From: Aselliscus stoliczkanus
Taxonomy: Eukaryota; Chordata; Mammalia; Chiroptera; Hipposideridae
Length of the DNA stretch: 64,000 bases
Reading direction: 5' to 3'
NCBI GenBank assembly: GCA_033961575.1
Contig: CM066728.1
Location: 34,906,352 to 34,970,351, forward strand
The stretch's first letter is position 1. Each line of letters begins with the position of its first letter. The position numbers were made by a program, and so were the translations under genes. Shown here in pieces: positions 1 through 12,659 of this stretch. The notes beneath the pieces are model-generated. The model was not told the DNA's origin and made no database searches. It saw nothing but the letters and a program-made list of their open reading frames with translations.

Positions 1-883
1 GAACTACTTCTTGCGTCATCTAACCCAATTGTTTCAGAGCACATCAGCAGCTTTGTTATTTGAAATACAGTGTCTGTGCATTTCTGCATGAAACTGTCTT
101 CAGCAATTTTGTCATAAGTCACAAGTACCCATCTGCATAACATTAGAGTAGCTGACATTTTGAATCATTCTGAATCCATGTATTTTTTATTTCTACCTCA
201 TAATTATTTAGTGTTTTTTTTTTTTTAAAGAAAAAGGAATTTTATCATGCCTTTCCCAGTTTCTCTATCAAGAAGGATCGGGGTAGAAAAAGAAGAAAAG
301 TAAGACACTAAAAACCCTGTAATTCAAATTCCAGGGGATTGTGTAAGACGGGAAGTGAGGAACAGGGATTGATAAGTGGGGCTGAGTCACCTCTCAGGAG
401 AGCGTTCATGGGGCAGGAGAGCAAGCTCTGAGAAAAGAGTTGTCCTGGCTGCAGGGTAACGAGGACAGTCTGGAGTTCTAGACACAGGGTACCTGGGGTC
501 TGTATTCTTTGCTTGGTAAGGCAGAGCTGGATTCAGAATTAAGGGTCTCACCAATATCCCTCACCAGTAGAACTGGTCAAGAGGCCTATATTTTGATTGC
601 TCACTTGTTTAAGTTCTGGGCTATACCTGGCTTCTGACTTGGAGAACTTCCGATGTCCTTATGAGATGCAAAGCTGTGAGTGTGTGTGCGCCCTTTTCTT
701 ACGTCTCCATAGAAGGCAACTTGGTACTCTCTTCATGTTCCTGAAGAGGGCCAGAAAATCTGTTTTGTGGCCTAAATTCACTTTGCCTTCTGAAGTTCTC
801 ATTTCCCTTTGGGCTGACATGGGTTCCCTCAGTCTCTTCTGTCTGGATTCTTGTCCTATCATCTTTCTGGTGTCTTGTAGGAG

Positions 884-884
<1 letters not shown>
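1..884. other. Unrecognised non-coding DNA
   Basis: No gene, splice-bounded open frame or recognisable repeat is seen here. It contains a short T-run near 213-226 and a G/A-rich stretch around 340-430. The open frames across 597-965 run into the neighbouring TG repeat and look fortuitous. Confidence 0.5.

Positions 885-919
<35 letters not shown>
885..919. repeat. (TG)n microsatellite
   Basis: An uninterrupted run of about 17 TG units is seen directly. Length polymorphism is expected. Confidence 0.98.
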
Positions 920-921
<2 letters not shown>

Positions 922-3524
922 CTCCACTAGATTGTGAGCTCATAGATGAAAGGCCCCTCTGCTGACAAATTTAACATCATGCTAGCTGGAAGAAGAGAAA
1001 TATTTAGAGTCTAGCTCCATTATCACAGAGAAGACAATGAAGTGTGAATTCAGAGTGAAAAGCAGAAAAACTGAATTTAGAGTGGAGGGTAGAAAAATCA
1101 AATTCAGAGTAGAAAAAGGCACAGCATCCCATGCCTGAGAAGTTCAGGCTCCCTTCTCTTCATATTCATCTGAAGTCAGTCTTCCTGAAGGTAGGGGCTC
1201 TTTTCCAGTGCTCCAGGCCCTAAGTGTAGGCTACGTACTGAGGGAATGCCCTGTTCCAGGCCAAAGGAGAATTATGCCGTGGTGCTGAAGACAAGAAAGA
1301 AAGTCCCGTCTCCACAAGAGGAGAGCAGCTGTAGCATCACTAATGCTGTCCAGGTGCTTGGTGGAGGTTGAATGCTAGCATGGATTCTGTTGCCATCTGC
1401 AGACCAAAGGCTCCTATATCTAGTTGAGGAAGGGGTCACCCTCTGGCTCTTCTTTGTATGTAATGAACTCAGACAGCCAGGTGACCGCTACAGAATTTGG
1501 TCTTGAGCTACTCATGTGAGGGTTACGAAGGGCACACTAGCAGCTCCTGCTTATCCGTGCAGTAACAATCTGTCTCAGGCACGTCCAGTGATAGCAAATG
1601 TGGCAGTGAAGTCCTGGTATTCTGCACAGATAAGCAAGGTAGGTGTCTGTCCTATCACCGGTCATCTGTGGAACATCCCCAGTGCGGAGGGGAAGAGGAG
1701 GACAATGGAGGAGGTGGGAGGAAGCCCCAGGTGCTCTGTGCCTCCACCTTTGGAGACCGAAGATACTTCATGAAATCCCCACAGAACTCCAAGATGAGCA
1801 AAGCTGGGCTTTTCAGGTCGCCACTCCTAGGAAACACGCTCCTAGTGACACTTGAGGGCCTTCCAGGTCACAGCCTGTCTTCCTCTGGACTAGCTAGCTT
1901 ATTCAGTGCTGAGGAAAAGGTGTCTTCCAGGCCTCAGGGTCCCCTACTATTGCCCACCTCCACATGTCCAAAAGCACCTTGGCCTAGTTCCCAGATCGTG
2001 GCTTTCGACTACAGGAGCACCTCCTGGGGAATGTGCATGGGAACTGATGGGCCGAGGTGCTGAAATGATGGAGTGCTGCCCTGTTGCCCACAGAAAAGAA
2101 GTTGAGGCCAGCAAGAGGGAATTGCTGCATGAGCTATCAGATGCTGGCGAGAAATGATAGAATAAAAGTGATCTGTAAGTGCAAAGAAGAAAATACTGGA
2201 TTTCATTAGGAATAATGTTACAATTTGGATTCCAGTGACGATTGCTAAGAATAAGAATAGTATTTTGAAATATGGTACCTGATTACAATTTGATTTTTCA
2301 TTTTATGTGCAAGGTTGCTCTAAAACCTATGTGCTGCCTGTATTTGAAGGAGTAGTTACAAAGTTACTTGATTTTGAAGTAAAGACTGGATTGTGCTAAC
2401 AGAATATACCTTTTAAATGTCTTCAAATCATAGAAAAGAGGTAAGAGTCAGGGAAAGGAACTTGGAAAGAGAAAAGAAGAGAGCAAAAAAGTATGGCCGA
2501 GAGTATTTACCTCATCCCAGGTTCACTTCCTCCTACCTTACCCTCCTACTTCTCTGTAGGACATGGAGACCCCTAGATAAGCTTGGACACCCTGGAGCAG
2601 AGTACTTCTCTGGGACCCAGAGTAGAAATGACAGTGTGGCAAGTTAAGCAGAGAGAGTGCTCAGGGCCTGAATATGGAACTCTCCACTAAGCCCCAGCAG
2701 TAGGCATGACCAGCTCAACTGGCCTTGGGGCAAGGTGACCCGGTAGCCACAGGCTCTAAGGAACACAGCTCAAAGGATCAAGATAAGTCTCTAAGCTTCA
2801 CTTGAGCCAGGAGGGGCTAAAGCAAGTGGAGATGGTGGACCTTTATTATATTAAGACTACAGACTACAAATTATTCAGGGGCAAAACCTTCAGCTACAGC
2901 AAGGACAGAGGGGCAACCTGGGGCACAACACCAGGTGCTGTTCTACTCCTGTACCCAGATCCATCTTCAGGGCAAGAGAAGAGAAGAATCCCTGAGATGG
3001 AAAACAGCTCTGATATTGAATCTGAGCTTTAAATGGCTGTGGTTAAATCTTTAACTTTACTGTATATTTACTCCAAGAGACTAACTTTGAAATTGCAATG
3101 ATGCAGTTGCCTTGAGAATGACAAGACAGAGTTTCCCCCATCATTAAACATGGGGGCTTCAAGTTTCATTCCACTATACAGAACTGAACGAAAACAACTT
3201 TCTTCCCACTTGAGGGGTAAATTGTGAATGTTTCATTCATTACACTATCATAGTCTCCCTTTGAAGTTTTAAATCATGTACGTGTGGTGTGGACAGCAAT
3301 TCTGACTCATGTGTGAGCTCCGTCAAACAGTAAGAGCAGTGTCTGTGGGTTCTGGCACCCACACTTGGAGCCCCTGGGCGCATTTCACCCATCTGAGCAG
3401 CTGGCTCAGGGGCCCCAGAACTTTTCAACTTCTCCCCACTGACAACAGCCCAACGATGACACACCTTCTTCCGAGACTAGGGCACATTATACATCCCATT
3501 AATTATCTTTATGTAACGAAAAAA
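920..3524. other. Unrecognised non-coding DNA
   Basis: About 2.6 kb without a recognisable interspersed repeat, RNA gene or convincing exon. The short overlapping open frames between 1516 and 2157 lie on both strands in several frames and have no promoter or family resemblance. Degenerate old repeats may be present below what can be recognised by eye. Confidence 0.45.
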
Positions 3525-3665
3525 TAACATTTATTAAGCAGTATGGTATGCTAAGTGCCAGCCTGTAAATAATATGTTGGAAGGTAGGAGCTTACTTCAA
3601 GGGGCTCAGGGAGGGAAACAGGGAGATAAGAAATGGGACTTGCAAATATATCCTAATCAAAGCAT
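3525..3665 (-). repeat. Probable L2 (LINE2) 3' fragment
   Basis: The plus strand reads 'aacatttattaagcagtat' followed by 'gctaagtgcca' and then a 'ggagcttac' block. This is the reverse complement of the L2 3' end (in the usual order: last exon-like block, 'cctggcacatagtagg', AATAAATATTTGTTGAATG). It is old and diverged. Confidence 0.55.
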
Positions 3666-4959
3666 CTGATAAATAATCCAGCCCAACTCTCTCAAATAAT
3701 AAGCTGCTCTCCCCTCTCCTTAGATGACAGAGAGGACAAAAGGCAGCAAAGAGGCAGTGTGCAAAATTGGGGGCAGGAACGAGATACTGAGTGAAGGCGT
3801 TGGTGCCAAAGCAGGAAGCCGATAACGGTGAGGATGGGGGAAAGCTGTGTAATAAGCATTCGCTCTAGCAAGCTTGCTGTCTGAGACTTTTCCTTCTCAG
3901 CTCAGTTTCGTCTTTTACCATTAGTCAAAGCTAGCATTATTGCCTAAGAGAAGTTTCTGATCCAAGTCCTTTCTCGTTTGACCCCTGGGAAAGTCCAACA
4001 GGGTGAGAGCACCCTGGGGGTGATGGGAGAGTCACCTACTGTTTAGGGTAGTGTCACTGTAGTATAGGAAGACAGAAGGGAGAGAAAGTGTGTGTGGGTG
4101 GTGGGGAGGGGGGTGAGACGAAGTGGGGGTGAGCAAATGGGAAAGCCAGGAGATGCTGAGAAAGAAAGCCATTATTTCCTTTCATTCTAGTGGCAGGAAT
4201 AAAAGGCTTTAAGAAAATTATTATTTAATGCAGAAGTGTTTCATATTACAGGGCTCTGTCATTCCTCCATAATAGTTCCCGCCCTAAAAGTACACACGTT
4301 ACTTACTAACATAGTATTCTGAGGAAGAACAGAGGTCAATTATCTTTGTAAAAATATTTCATGCTGGGTCATGCAATGGAGGTCACTTTGAAATGAATAA
4401 CCTCATCTCCTTATTTGTAGGCAATTTCAGCTCCCAAGCAATAGGTCTTTTCAAATAGAATTTGCTTTGGCCTAATCCTTTAAAATGCACCTGCAACTAA
4501 GCAATATGTGAATACAAGGGTGAGTACATATAAATTTTAAAATTGATCCTATTTATTAAATGTTTTATTGTTTTTTCTTTTTTTAAGTGCTTATAGTAGT
4601 TTAATACTTATGTTTCAGATCCCTTTGCTGTCTCGTTAATTGTTGTAATATATAGCATTCAATTAATTTCCACAGCAGCTAATATCATAAACACCAGATT
4701 ACGGTTTTGTTTAAAAATGTAGCAGATGGGAGCAAGAACTGAGGAAGGCAAAGCACCCTTTAAGTCATGCTATTTTAAAAACATTTATTAAACAGAGAGT
4801 AAAGGGAATACAGAGTAGTAGCTTCAAAGTAACTTGCATAATATTTACCTAAATTTCTTATTTACTTCTAAGAAAGGTGCTTAGGGCAAAAATCTTATTA
4901 TTTTACAAATTAGCTCATAGGAGCTACATAAGGATGAAGTAGAGCCTTTTGTCAAACTC
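3666..4959. other. Unique-looking non-coding DNA
   Basis: No repeat or gene is recognised. A G-rich strip lies near 4090-4130. The part from about 4180 to 4700 is AT-rich without repeat signature, so it could be lineage-conserved non-coding sequence, but that cannot be judged from one genome. Confidence 0.45.
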
Positions 4960-5092
4960 TCCCCATACAGGGGCTGGCCGAGTGGCGCGGTGGCTAAGCG
5001 CTGGCTTGGGACGCCAGCGGCCCCGGTTCGGTCCCACATATGAGGGCCAGTGACACTGCCCTCAAAAACAAACAAACAAAAATTTCCCCATA
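4960..5092 (+). mobile_element. Short tRNA-derived SINE with TSD
   Basis: The element (about 4968-5084) begins with a tRNA-like head carrying an A-box of the 'ggccgagtggcgcggtgg' type and a B-box-like 'ggttcggtccc'. It ends in 'gccagtgacactgccctc' and an A-rich tail with caaa units. The 8-bp duplication 'tccccata' at 4960-4967 and 5085-5092 shows L1-type retroposition. The leader resembles class II tRNAs (Ser/Leu type). It is one of several copies of the same short family in this window. Confidence 0.9.
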
Positions 5093-6430
5093 AGGAATTA
5101 CTAGGATGTATTTTTTTCTAGGTGTGTTACCCACAAATCCCTATTATAACCTGGCTTTTCAGGTGTTAAACAAAGAAAATGCTTGACTTGCCTTTAGTGA
5201 GGGAACAAAATGGCCCCTTTGGATACGATGATTTCATTTGAGGCTGAGTTTGGAGACATGTGACACCTACTATTTGCTCCTGCTGGCAGGAGGCAGAAAG
5301 GAACAGGGGAGGGGAGAAGAGGGGGTGATGGCTACCTTACCTAGAACCACCAAGCCCTTCTGTTAGGGATTCAGGAAAAGCAGCCCCGGAGAGCACAGAG
5401 TTTCTCTTTCTCTGTGCTTTCGGAAACTAAGGAGACAGCTGGCTCTCAGATGGACTCTTGTTCTGGACTGAAAAGCTCGCAGAGAGGAGGGCTGCAGGCA
5501 GGACAGTGGCATGGGGACTTCAGCCTTCCAGTTCTGACTTGAGCTCTTGGCTGAAGGCTTTTCCTATGAACTTAGGGGACCCAAGACCTCTGGTTCCTTA
5601 AGGTCCCCAGAGAACCATTTGGGAGGAGTCATCCAGAACAGCATTTGGCTTAGCTGGATCACAGGGATTCTGAAAATTGAGGCAAACAGTCTAAATAATT
5701 TTGTCCAAACTGTACTTTTGTTCAAACATATAGCTGGCTGATGCAAAAGTGGTCTTTTTGGCTTATTTTAGATAACAATCAAAATTATTTACATCATTTA
5801 GTATGTATACATGAGAATTAAAATAATTATTTTGGGAAAAGTATATTAATATGGATGAAGCTGTTAGAATACACTTAACCTTAGAATTTACTAAGAACAG
5901 ATGACAATGTCTTAAAGACAGATTCTGATGGAAAAACAGTACAAGTGTGAAATCTGCACATACCTCAGTTTCAGGGGAAATTGTCATAAAAGACTTCCCA
6001 TTGGGTCGTTAAGAGGCATATACTATTCTGGGTTGTGGAGCCAATCAGTGACTCTAATCTACCCAGAATCCCATGATATCTTTCTTTAATTTTCTATCTT
6101 GGCTTATTTGGCTGAAGTTAATGTCAAAACAGGTATATTATAATTTGTATCAAAAGAGTTTAGAAGGTCATGGTCCCCCCAGACCATGCTGATGTATATT
6201 ACCCACATTCTCGTCTTGTCAATCCATCAACCACTAGAGTGATCTGAACTTTCTGGGCAGACAGAGCTTCAAATAGATGGCAAGAAAATGAGGGGCCTGC
6301 TGCAAAGAATGTCCTGCTATAGGCTCCACCAAGTACGAATTCTTCAGGGGAGCAAACCAGCTGCCACAGGAAAGCAGAAGCAAAGAGTCCATGTCAGTGA
6401 GTCTAGAACCCACACTGTTGAACTTGGAAA
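5093..6430. other. Unrecognised non-coding DNA
   Basis: No gene or clear repeat is recognised. Overlapping 60-74 codon open frames occur on both strands with no supporting signal. Confidence 0.45.
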
Positions 6431-6515
6431 TATTGGGTTGTCGGGAAAGTCATGACATATTTTTCCTATGTTTTTCATCGCAAAAATGTGTCATGACTTT
6501 TCCGACAGCCCAATA
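6431..6515. mobile_element. 81-bp mariner-type MITE
   Basis: A near-perfect hairpin at 6433-6513. The left arm begins 'ttgggttgtcgggaaagtca' and the right arm is its inverted copy with only a few mismatches over about 32 bp, around a loop of about 17 bp. It is bordered by TA on both sides (6431-6432 and 6514-6515), the duplication expected of Tc1/mariner transposition. It has no coding capacity and must have been moved by a transposase encoded elsewhere. The termini resemble other mammalian mariner ends with 'ttgggttg'. Confidence 0.85.
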
Positions 6516-6637
6516 CATTGGTATTTGCTGAAAGGTCACTGTAGTACTGGCTATTGTCAAATTCTCATGGCAAAATAAAATATAGAATCTCGTTTTCATC
6601 AGAAAACAATGTTCATAATAAATATAATATATTTAAA

Positions 6638-7052
6638 ATTGGATTTTATTTGGGCTGGCCGAGTGGCACGTTGGTTAAGAGCTGGCTTGGGATGCCAGCG
6701 GCCCTGGTTCGGATCCCACATATGAGGGACAGTGACACTGCCCTCTACAGCTAAGATGGTGAACAACAGCTCCACCTGGAGCTGGGCTGCTGCAAGTCCC
6801 CGGGATGACATAGCTGCAGCCCCTGCTGCAGTGGGCTGCCATAGGCTACAGTGAGTGGCCACTGTGAGTGGCCATCCAGAGGCCAGTGACCAATCTGCCT
6901 CACCCAAGAAGAGCACAGTGATGATACCAACATGGGGCTAGTGAAGCAATGTCCTCCACAATTAGACTGAAGAACAAAAGGACAGTAACTTGTCTGTGCC
7001 CCTCCCCCAATTCCCCAATAAAATCTTTAAAAAAAAAAGATTGGATTTTATT
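6638..7052 (+). mobile_element. Long-bodied tRNA-derived SINE with TSD
   Basis: The element (6652-7039) has the same GGCCGAGTGG tRNA-like head as the short SINEs. It then continues through 'ccctctacagctaagatgg' and a body of about 300 bp, ending 'cccccaattccccaataaaa' plus an A-run. A 13-bp duplication, 'attggattttatt', flanks it at 6638-6650 and 7040-7052. The body contains a small internal repeat of 'gtgagtggcca' near 6850-6873. The long form may be the parent of the short forms, or a fusion of the short form with another tail. Confidence 0.93.
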
Positions 7053-9170
7053 GTGAAAGATAGATTTTTTTTAAGGTTTGCATGATCTAACTTTAAATAT
7101 CTATAAAATAAGCCTCTTCATTTGTACATTCAATGTAGCTGATACTCCCAAAATATATCACATAGTCAAACATTCCCACCGAGCTGAGAATAGAAACAAG
7201 CTGTTAGTAAGAGGGAGTGATGGGTAAGAACTAGACCTGCCAAGACGGAATGATTAAAAATCATGCTGAGTTGAAAAAAGCAGAGACTTTCCCCCACTCT
7301 ATTATACCATCTTACAAGAGTAGTGCAAATGCTTCTGTGACTTACAACAAAAATGGATTCCTTAGGCCTGGAGACTTAAACAATAAACTCTCCACCCCAC
7401 CCCCCACTTCCTCCATACTGAGGCTATAGTAAGGTGGATGCAGGTCTCTTGCCCTGTGGCTTTTTCAAAAGCAGGTAGTTGCTTTTTAAAGATGTCATGC
7501 ATTTCTTGTTTCTAATAAAGTATAATGAAAGCTCATGAAGAGAATGTTGATTAGCTATTCCTTATCTCTGGTAAAGATGGAGAGGTTGGAATAGGGCTCA
7601 ACTTCATCAGAAGGAGTTTAGGAGAGACATAGGAAGAATTTCCTGAATCCAGTAGTTACAAGGCACTAGGCAGATTCTGATGAATGTGTTTTTCCTGTCC
7701 CTGGAGCACTTGCAGTAACAATACAACATACATCTGGGGAGGGGGGGAGAATTTGCAGGGATGATAAGGCATACATTGTGGGGAAGGGTGGGGAAGTGTG
7801 TGATATGTGTAGTAACGGATTCAGGAATGCAAAATATTAGTTATGGAATAACAGGCTGCTCAGTTGCTAGGAAATCCTAAAAATAGGGATGAATGATGGG
7901 CTGAAAGGGACAGGGAGGAGTGAACATTTCTGTGGGTTTCATTGGGCAGGCAGTCCAGGCCTGACAAAGGCCATGCAGAGCTGCTTTCTGAAGCTGCAGA
8001 GTTGGAGCAATGAGCATGCACAGGAAAGTCTGAACCCTCACTATCTTGTAGAGTGTTCTTGACTGCAGTCGAGTCTTCTTCTCCAGCAGGCCGGACCCAG
8101 TGTATACGGTGCGCAGACTCACAGGACTCAGACTCGAGGCTCAGTTCCTGAGGGTAGAACGTAGGTCCATTGTTCCTCAGGGAACTTTGCCCATTTGCAC
8201 ATCATCACTCCCACTCCCAGGCTAATTCCCCAGCGTGGAAAAAGTCTGGATAACAGGCTGACACCCACCTTTCCTTGGTGTGCAGGGCTGACTATTGGGG
8301 AATGGATGAGAGGAATCCAAGTGGTGAGAAGCAGAGTGCGCGATTTTATTTCAGAGCGTGGCAGTTTTTGTTTTCACCCTGGACAGGTTGACCTTTCCAG
8401 TCTGACGATTTCCCATCTCATGATTCTTTAAAAATATTTTAAACAAATTTCATGTCATATCAAACGGATAGCTTATCAATGCCATGCTACTTGTTTTCTC
8501 TAGAAGTTCCATTAGCGATTGTGGCTTTCATCTGTTATTTCCTGCTTGATGGGGCTTAAATCAATTTCTGATAACAAAGGACTTGGCTCACTGGTTTATT
8601 TGTCTTTTGTTGATAGTAAAATATGGTAGAATTGATATTTGGTTGCTGTGTGGACACAGGGCAGAGAGCAGGAACATAGAAAGAGGGGGCGGACATGGTG
8701 GACGTCTATTTAGAAATGGAACCCTAGTTTTCCTCCCCGAGCAAGTGTTGCTATAAGACACAGTAGGTTGGGTTCCCCTTCTTTGATTCTTTTTGATGCC
8801 TTTGTCCATTCTTTTAGAGTGTTGGCTCCAAGGAAGAAAGAGCAGGGCTGTTGCTAAAGATTCCTACTGTACCCTTCTAGCAATATTATTAGTTTGTGAC
8901 TTGGAGGTTCAGTAAGTGACTTTCTGTTTGTGGGTTTACACAAAGGACAACCTAACCCAAAGAAAAAAAATCTTTCCCTAAACATTTGTTGAGATTCACT
9001 GCTTTAGTTAAGTCATTATATTTCCCTGGTAGGCTCTATTAAATTCAAAAAGCAAAAATAAGAACTCCTTGGTAGAGAAGATCTATTACATCATTATTAG
9101 ACATGATTACCTTATAACTAGCAGATAGGGTATAGGGCACAGGAGAGAGATGTTTGTTTGTTTTCTTTTT
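7053..9170. other. Unrecognised non-coding DNA
   Basis: About 2.1 kb without recognisable gene or repeat. It contains short homopolymer and C- or G-rich runs near 7396-7405 and 7740-7750. The open frames at 7877-8122, 8195-8431 and 8588-8809 are isolated and resemble nothing known. Confidence 0.45.
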
Positions 9171-10130
9171 TCTTTTTTAATTAAAAAAAAATTAAATCAA
9201 TTTAGATATACCCTTTTTAGTTTTGCAAGTGTTGACCACAATCAAGACGTGAAATAATTCCATCACATCAAAAAATTCCAACATATCTCTTTATGTCAAA
9301 CCCTTCTTCCATTCCTTAGCAACCACTGATCTGTTTTCTGTTCCTCTAGGTTTGCTTTGTACAGAACATCCTATAAATGGGCTTATATAGTACATAAGAC
9401 TTTTTAATCTGGCTTTAGTCACTAAGCATAATACATTTGCGATTCATCCATACTTTTTCATATTTCAATAATTTGTCCCTTCATATTGTTGAGTAGTGTC
9501 TCATTGTATGGATATAGCAGTTTTTGTTTATTCATTCCTCTGTTAAGAGACTGCTATGGACTGCACTGTGTTCCCCCTAAAACTCAAATGTTGAAACCCT
9601 AACCCAACTCTAACTGTATATTAAGGTAGGGCCTTTAGGAAGTAAGTAAGGTCAAATGAGTTCACAATGTTGGGGCCCTGATCTGATAGGGCTGGTGCCT
9701 TTATAAGAAAAAGAGGAGACATCAGAGTTCTCTCTCTGAGCCTGCACACTGAGGAAAGGCCATATACGCACATAAAGATAAGGCGACCATCTACAAACTG
9801 AGAAGAGCACCCTCACTAGAAACTGAAGTGGCTGCCACCTTAATCTTGGACTTCTCAGCCACCAGAACTGTGAGAAAATAAATGTGAGTTGTAGTTTGTT
9901 ATAGCAGCCCAAGCTGACTAATACAGGGACATTTGGATTGTTTTTACTTTTGTGATTATGAACAAAGCTGTTATAAGCCAGCTTTAGAACTGATAAGCTT
10001 TTTAATTTTTCTTAAACTTAATTTTAAAAATAGTTAATACATTCTCGTGGTTCAAAAATTTTAAAAGTAAGTCCATTAGATGGGCTTGTTCAGCATGTGC
10101 TCCACATTTCTACATAGGAGAGACTGAAAA
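9171..10130 (-). mobile_element. Old LINE-1 3' UTR fragment, split by an LTR
   Basis: The plus strand reads as the reverse complement of an old L1 3' region: 'accactgatctgttttctg', 'cctataaatgggcttatat', 'cactaagcataat' and 'tttattcattcctctgtta' appear in L1 order. The L1 sequence resumes after the LTR at 9926 with 'ggacatttggattgttttt'. No reading frame survives. Confidence 0.75.
9547..9930 (+). mobile_element. ERVL-MaLR solo LTR (MST/MLT1 type)
   Basis: The LTR runs from TG at 9552 to CA at 9925. It has the MaLR layout: 'tgctatggactg' at the start, 'ccttataa'-like core, 'cttggacttctcagcc', the polyadenylation signal AATAAA near 9878 and 'agcccaagctgactaata' at the end. It is flanked by gagac/gggac, a 5-bp TSD with one mismatch. 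It interrupts the old L1, so it is younger than that L1. Confidence 0.85.
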
Positions 10131-10405
10131 GCAAAAACTACATTTAAATATATCCATGAAACTGGAGTTCCAGATATGCATTGGATACACCTAGCAGATA
10201 TACTTTTATAAACTTTGAATTTGGAAATAAGTTATGTGGGGAGAGGAACGGCATGGAAGTCAGCCATTTCACAGGTGAGAATGGCATCTGCTGATTCCTG
10301 GGTTGCAGCTCAGGCCAAGCCTTCCTCTAGCCAACAGTTAGGGCTCTGATTCTGACTTCTGATCTCTGGGATGAAACTGGGTGGGATAAACCTGGAACCA
10401 GAATT
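10131..10405. other. Unrecognised non-coding DNA
   Basis: Short stretch between an L1 remnant and a SINE. No feature is recognised. Confidence 0.4.
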
Positions 10406-10859
10406 CAAGTCAACGCATTTTTTAAAAAGATTTTATTGGGGAATTGAGGGAGGGAACGTTGTTGGGGAACTGGGCAAGGGGAACAGACAAGTTGCTGTCC
10501 TTTTGTTCTTCAGTCTGGTTGTGGAGGACATCGCTTTACTGGCGCATTTTGATATTATTATTGTGCTCTTCCTGGGTAAGGCAGATCGGTCGCTGGCCAT
10601 TGGACGACCGCTAACGGCAGCTCATGCCAGCTGTCGGACACTCAAGGTAGCTCACAGCAGCCCCACTGCAGCCTATGCCATCGCCAGTGACTCACAGCAG
10701 CCCAGCTCCAGGTCAAGTTGTTGTTCACCATCTTAGCTGTAGAGGGCGCAGCATCTCTGGCCCTCATGTGGGATCCAAACCAGGTCCCTGCTGCTCAGAG
10801 CTGGCATCCCAAGCCAACTCAACCAAAGTGCCACTCGGCCGGCCCAAGTCAGTGCATTT
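10406..10859 (-). mobile_element. Long-bodied tRNA-derived SINE with TSD
   Basis: The minus-strand copy at 10421-10844 starts on the right with the head 'ggccggccgagtggcac' and ends on the left in its A-tail after 'ccccttgcccagttcccc'. TSDs of 15 bp with two differences, 'caagtcaacgcattt' and 'caagtcagtgcattt', lie at 10406-10420 and 10845-10859. The open frame at 10371-10736 is antisense to the SINE and is not a gene. Confidence 0.92.
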
Positions 10860-11312
10860 GTTATCCTTTACTCCCCTCACCTGAGTTTCTTAACGCTGAA
10901 AGAGGCAGGAGTTTCCTTGGGAATTTGGTGTTATTGGGGGGCCTATTCTCGAGTCTGCTCTTCCAGCATTTCCCGAGAGTTTTGTAAGACTCTAAATCCT
11001 TGTCTTAAAGGCCCTTTTGTTGAAACTATCTAGAGGGTTTCTATTATTTGCAACTGAATCCTGAATGACTGAGATGGACAGTAGACTTGTGTCCTTTCCC
11101 AGCCACCCAGTCTCCATTCCAAAGACAATCACTATTGTTAGTTTCTCATGTATCTGTCCAGAGGTGTTTTATATAAATATAATCAAACACAAAACGTGTC
11201 CTCCCCTTTTTCATAAACAGAAATTGTAACATGTAACACATACTCCCTGTATCAACTTAAAAAAAACACCCAAAACTTTACATCTTAGAAATCTATCTTT
11301 TCCATATCTGCA

Positions 11313-11779
11313 TATAAAGAGCTTCTTTTTTTTTTTTTTAAAGATTTTATTGGGGAATTGGGGGAGGGGAACAGACAAGTTCCTGTCCTTTTGTTCTTCT
11401 GTCTAGTTGTGGAGGACATTGCTTCACTAGCCCATGTTGGTATCATCGTTGCGCTCTTCCCGAGTGAGGCAGATCGGTCGCTGACCTCTGGATGGCCGCT
11501 CACAGTGGCTCTTGGCAGCTCACACCGGCTGCCAGCCCTCACGCTGGCTGCCAGCCACTCACTGTAGCCTATGGCAGCCCACAACAGCAGGGGCTGCAGC
11601 TATGCTGTCCTGGGAACTGACAGCAGCCCAGCTCCAGGTGGAGCCATTGTTCACCATCTCAGCTGCAGAGGGCAGTGTCACTGGCCCTCTACATATGTGG
11701 GATCTGAACCAGGGCTGCTGGTGTCCCAAGCTAGCTCTCAACCAATGCGCCACTTGGCTAGACCTATATAGAGCTTCTT
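11313..11779 (-). mobile_element. Long-bodied tRNA-derived SINE with TSD
   Basis: The copy at 11328-11764 is inserted in the old L1. It is bordered by 'tataaagagcttctt' (11313-11327) and 'tatatagagcttctt' (11765-11779), a 15-bp TSD with one difference. The T-run at its left edge is its A-tail. Four overlapping open frames of 64-99 codons here are all by-products of the SINE sequence. Confidence 0.93.
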
Positions 11780-12659
11780 AATTCTCTTTCATAGTTGCAG
11801 AATATTGATTGCATTGTATGGATGTACCATAATTTATTTAATAAATCCCTTTGGGTGGAAATGTATTATTTCCCATAGTTTTCAATTACAACAATGCTGC
11901 AGTGAATATTGTTTGTATACAGTTGCATATGTAATGGTATATCTATGACCTCCTAGAAATGAAATTGATAGGGCAAGGAATACTCCATATTTGAAATACG
12001 CACATTTGTAATTTGAGAGTATTGCCAAATTCTCCTTCATAGAGGTTGTCACAATTTATTTTCCCCCAGCAACATATGAGAGTGCCTATTTCTCACTACC
12101 ACCAACACAGTATATTATAAAATTTTCATGTTCTTGCCCATCTACTAAGTGAGAAATATTAATATGGCTCTGTAATTTTAATTAGCTTTTCCCCCTTTAT
12201 TTATGAGTAGACTTGAAAATCATTCAAATGTTTAAAAGCCATTTCTATTTTCTTTTCTGGTGAACTTTTTATCTCTTCTGTCCATTTTTCTATTGGGCTT
12301 TGATTTTTCACTTAGCATTGTATTTGTAACAGCTGTTAGGTTAATTAGCTTGTTGTTCAGGATATGAGTTGTAAATTCTTTTTCCAACTTTGTCTCTTGA
12401 CTTTGTCTATGGTGATGTTAGCATGCACTTAAAAACTATGTTCTATTTTGGTCTTTGTTTAGAAAGGTGTTTGCCATTCTGAAGACTCTTTATCTCCTTT
12501 TATGGTTCTTTTATTGTTTATATTTAATTCTTTGATCCATTTGGAATTTATCCTGGGATAAAGGGAAAGGAATGGCTCTGCTGGGAGTCAGTTCTCCATG
12601 TAGCGCTCATGTTTCTATGCATCTTATGACAGCTTTTGTTCCGAACTATCTTTTCAAAT

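Noticed and set aside
4968..5035. tRNA gene-like head (also in the other SINEs)
   Set aside because: The A and B boxes are present, but the heads lack a sound cloverleaf and are followed by SINE bodies, A-tails and TSDs.
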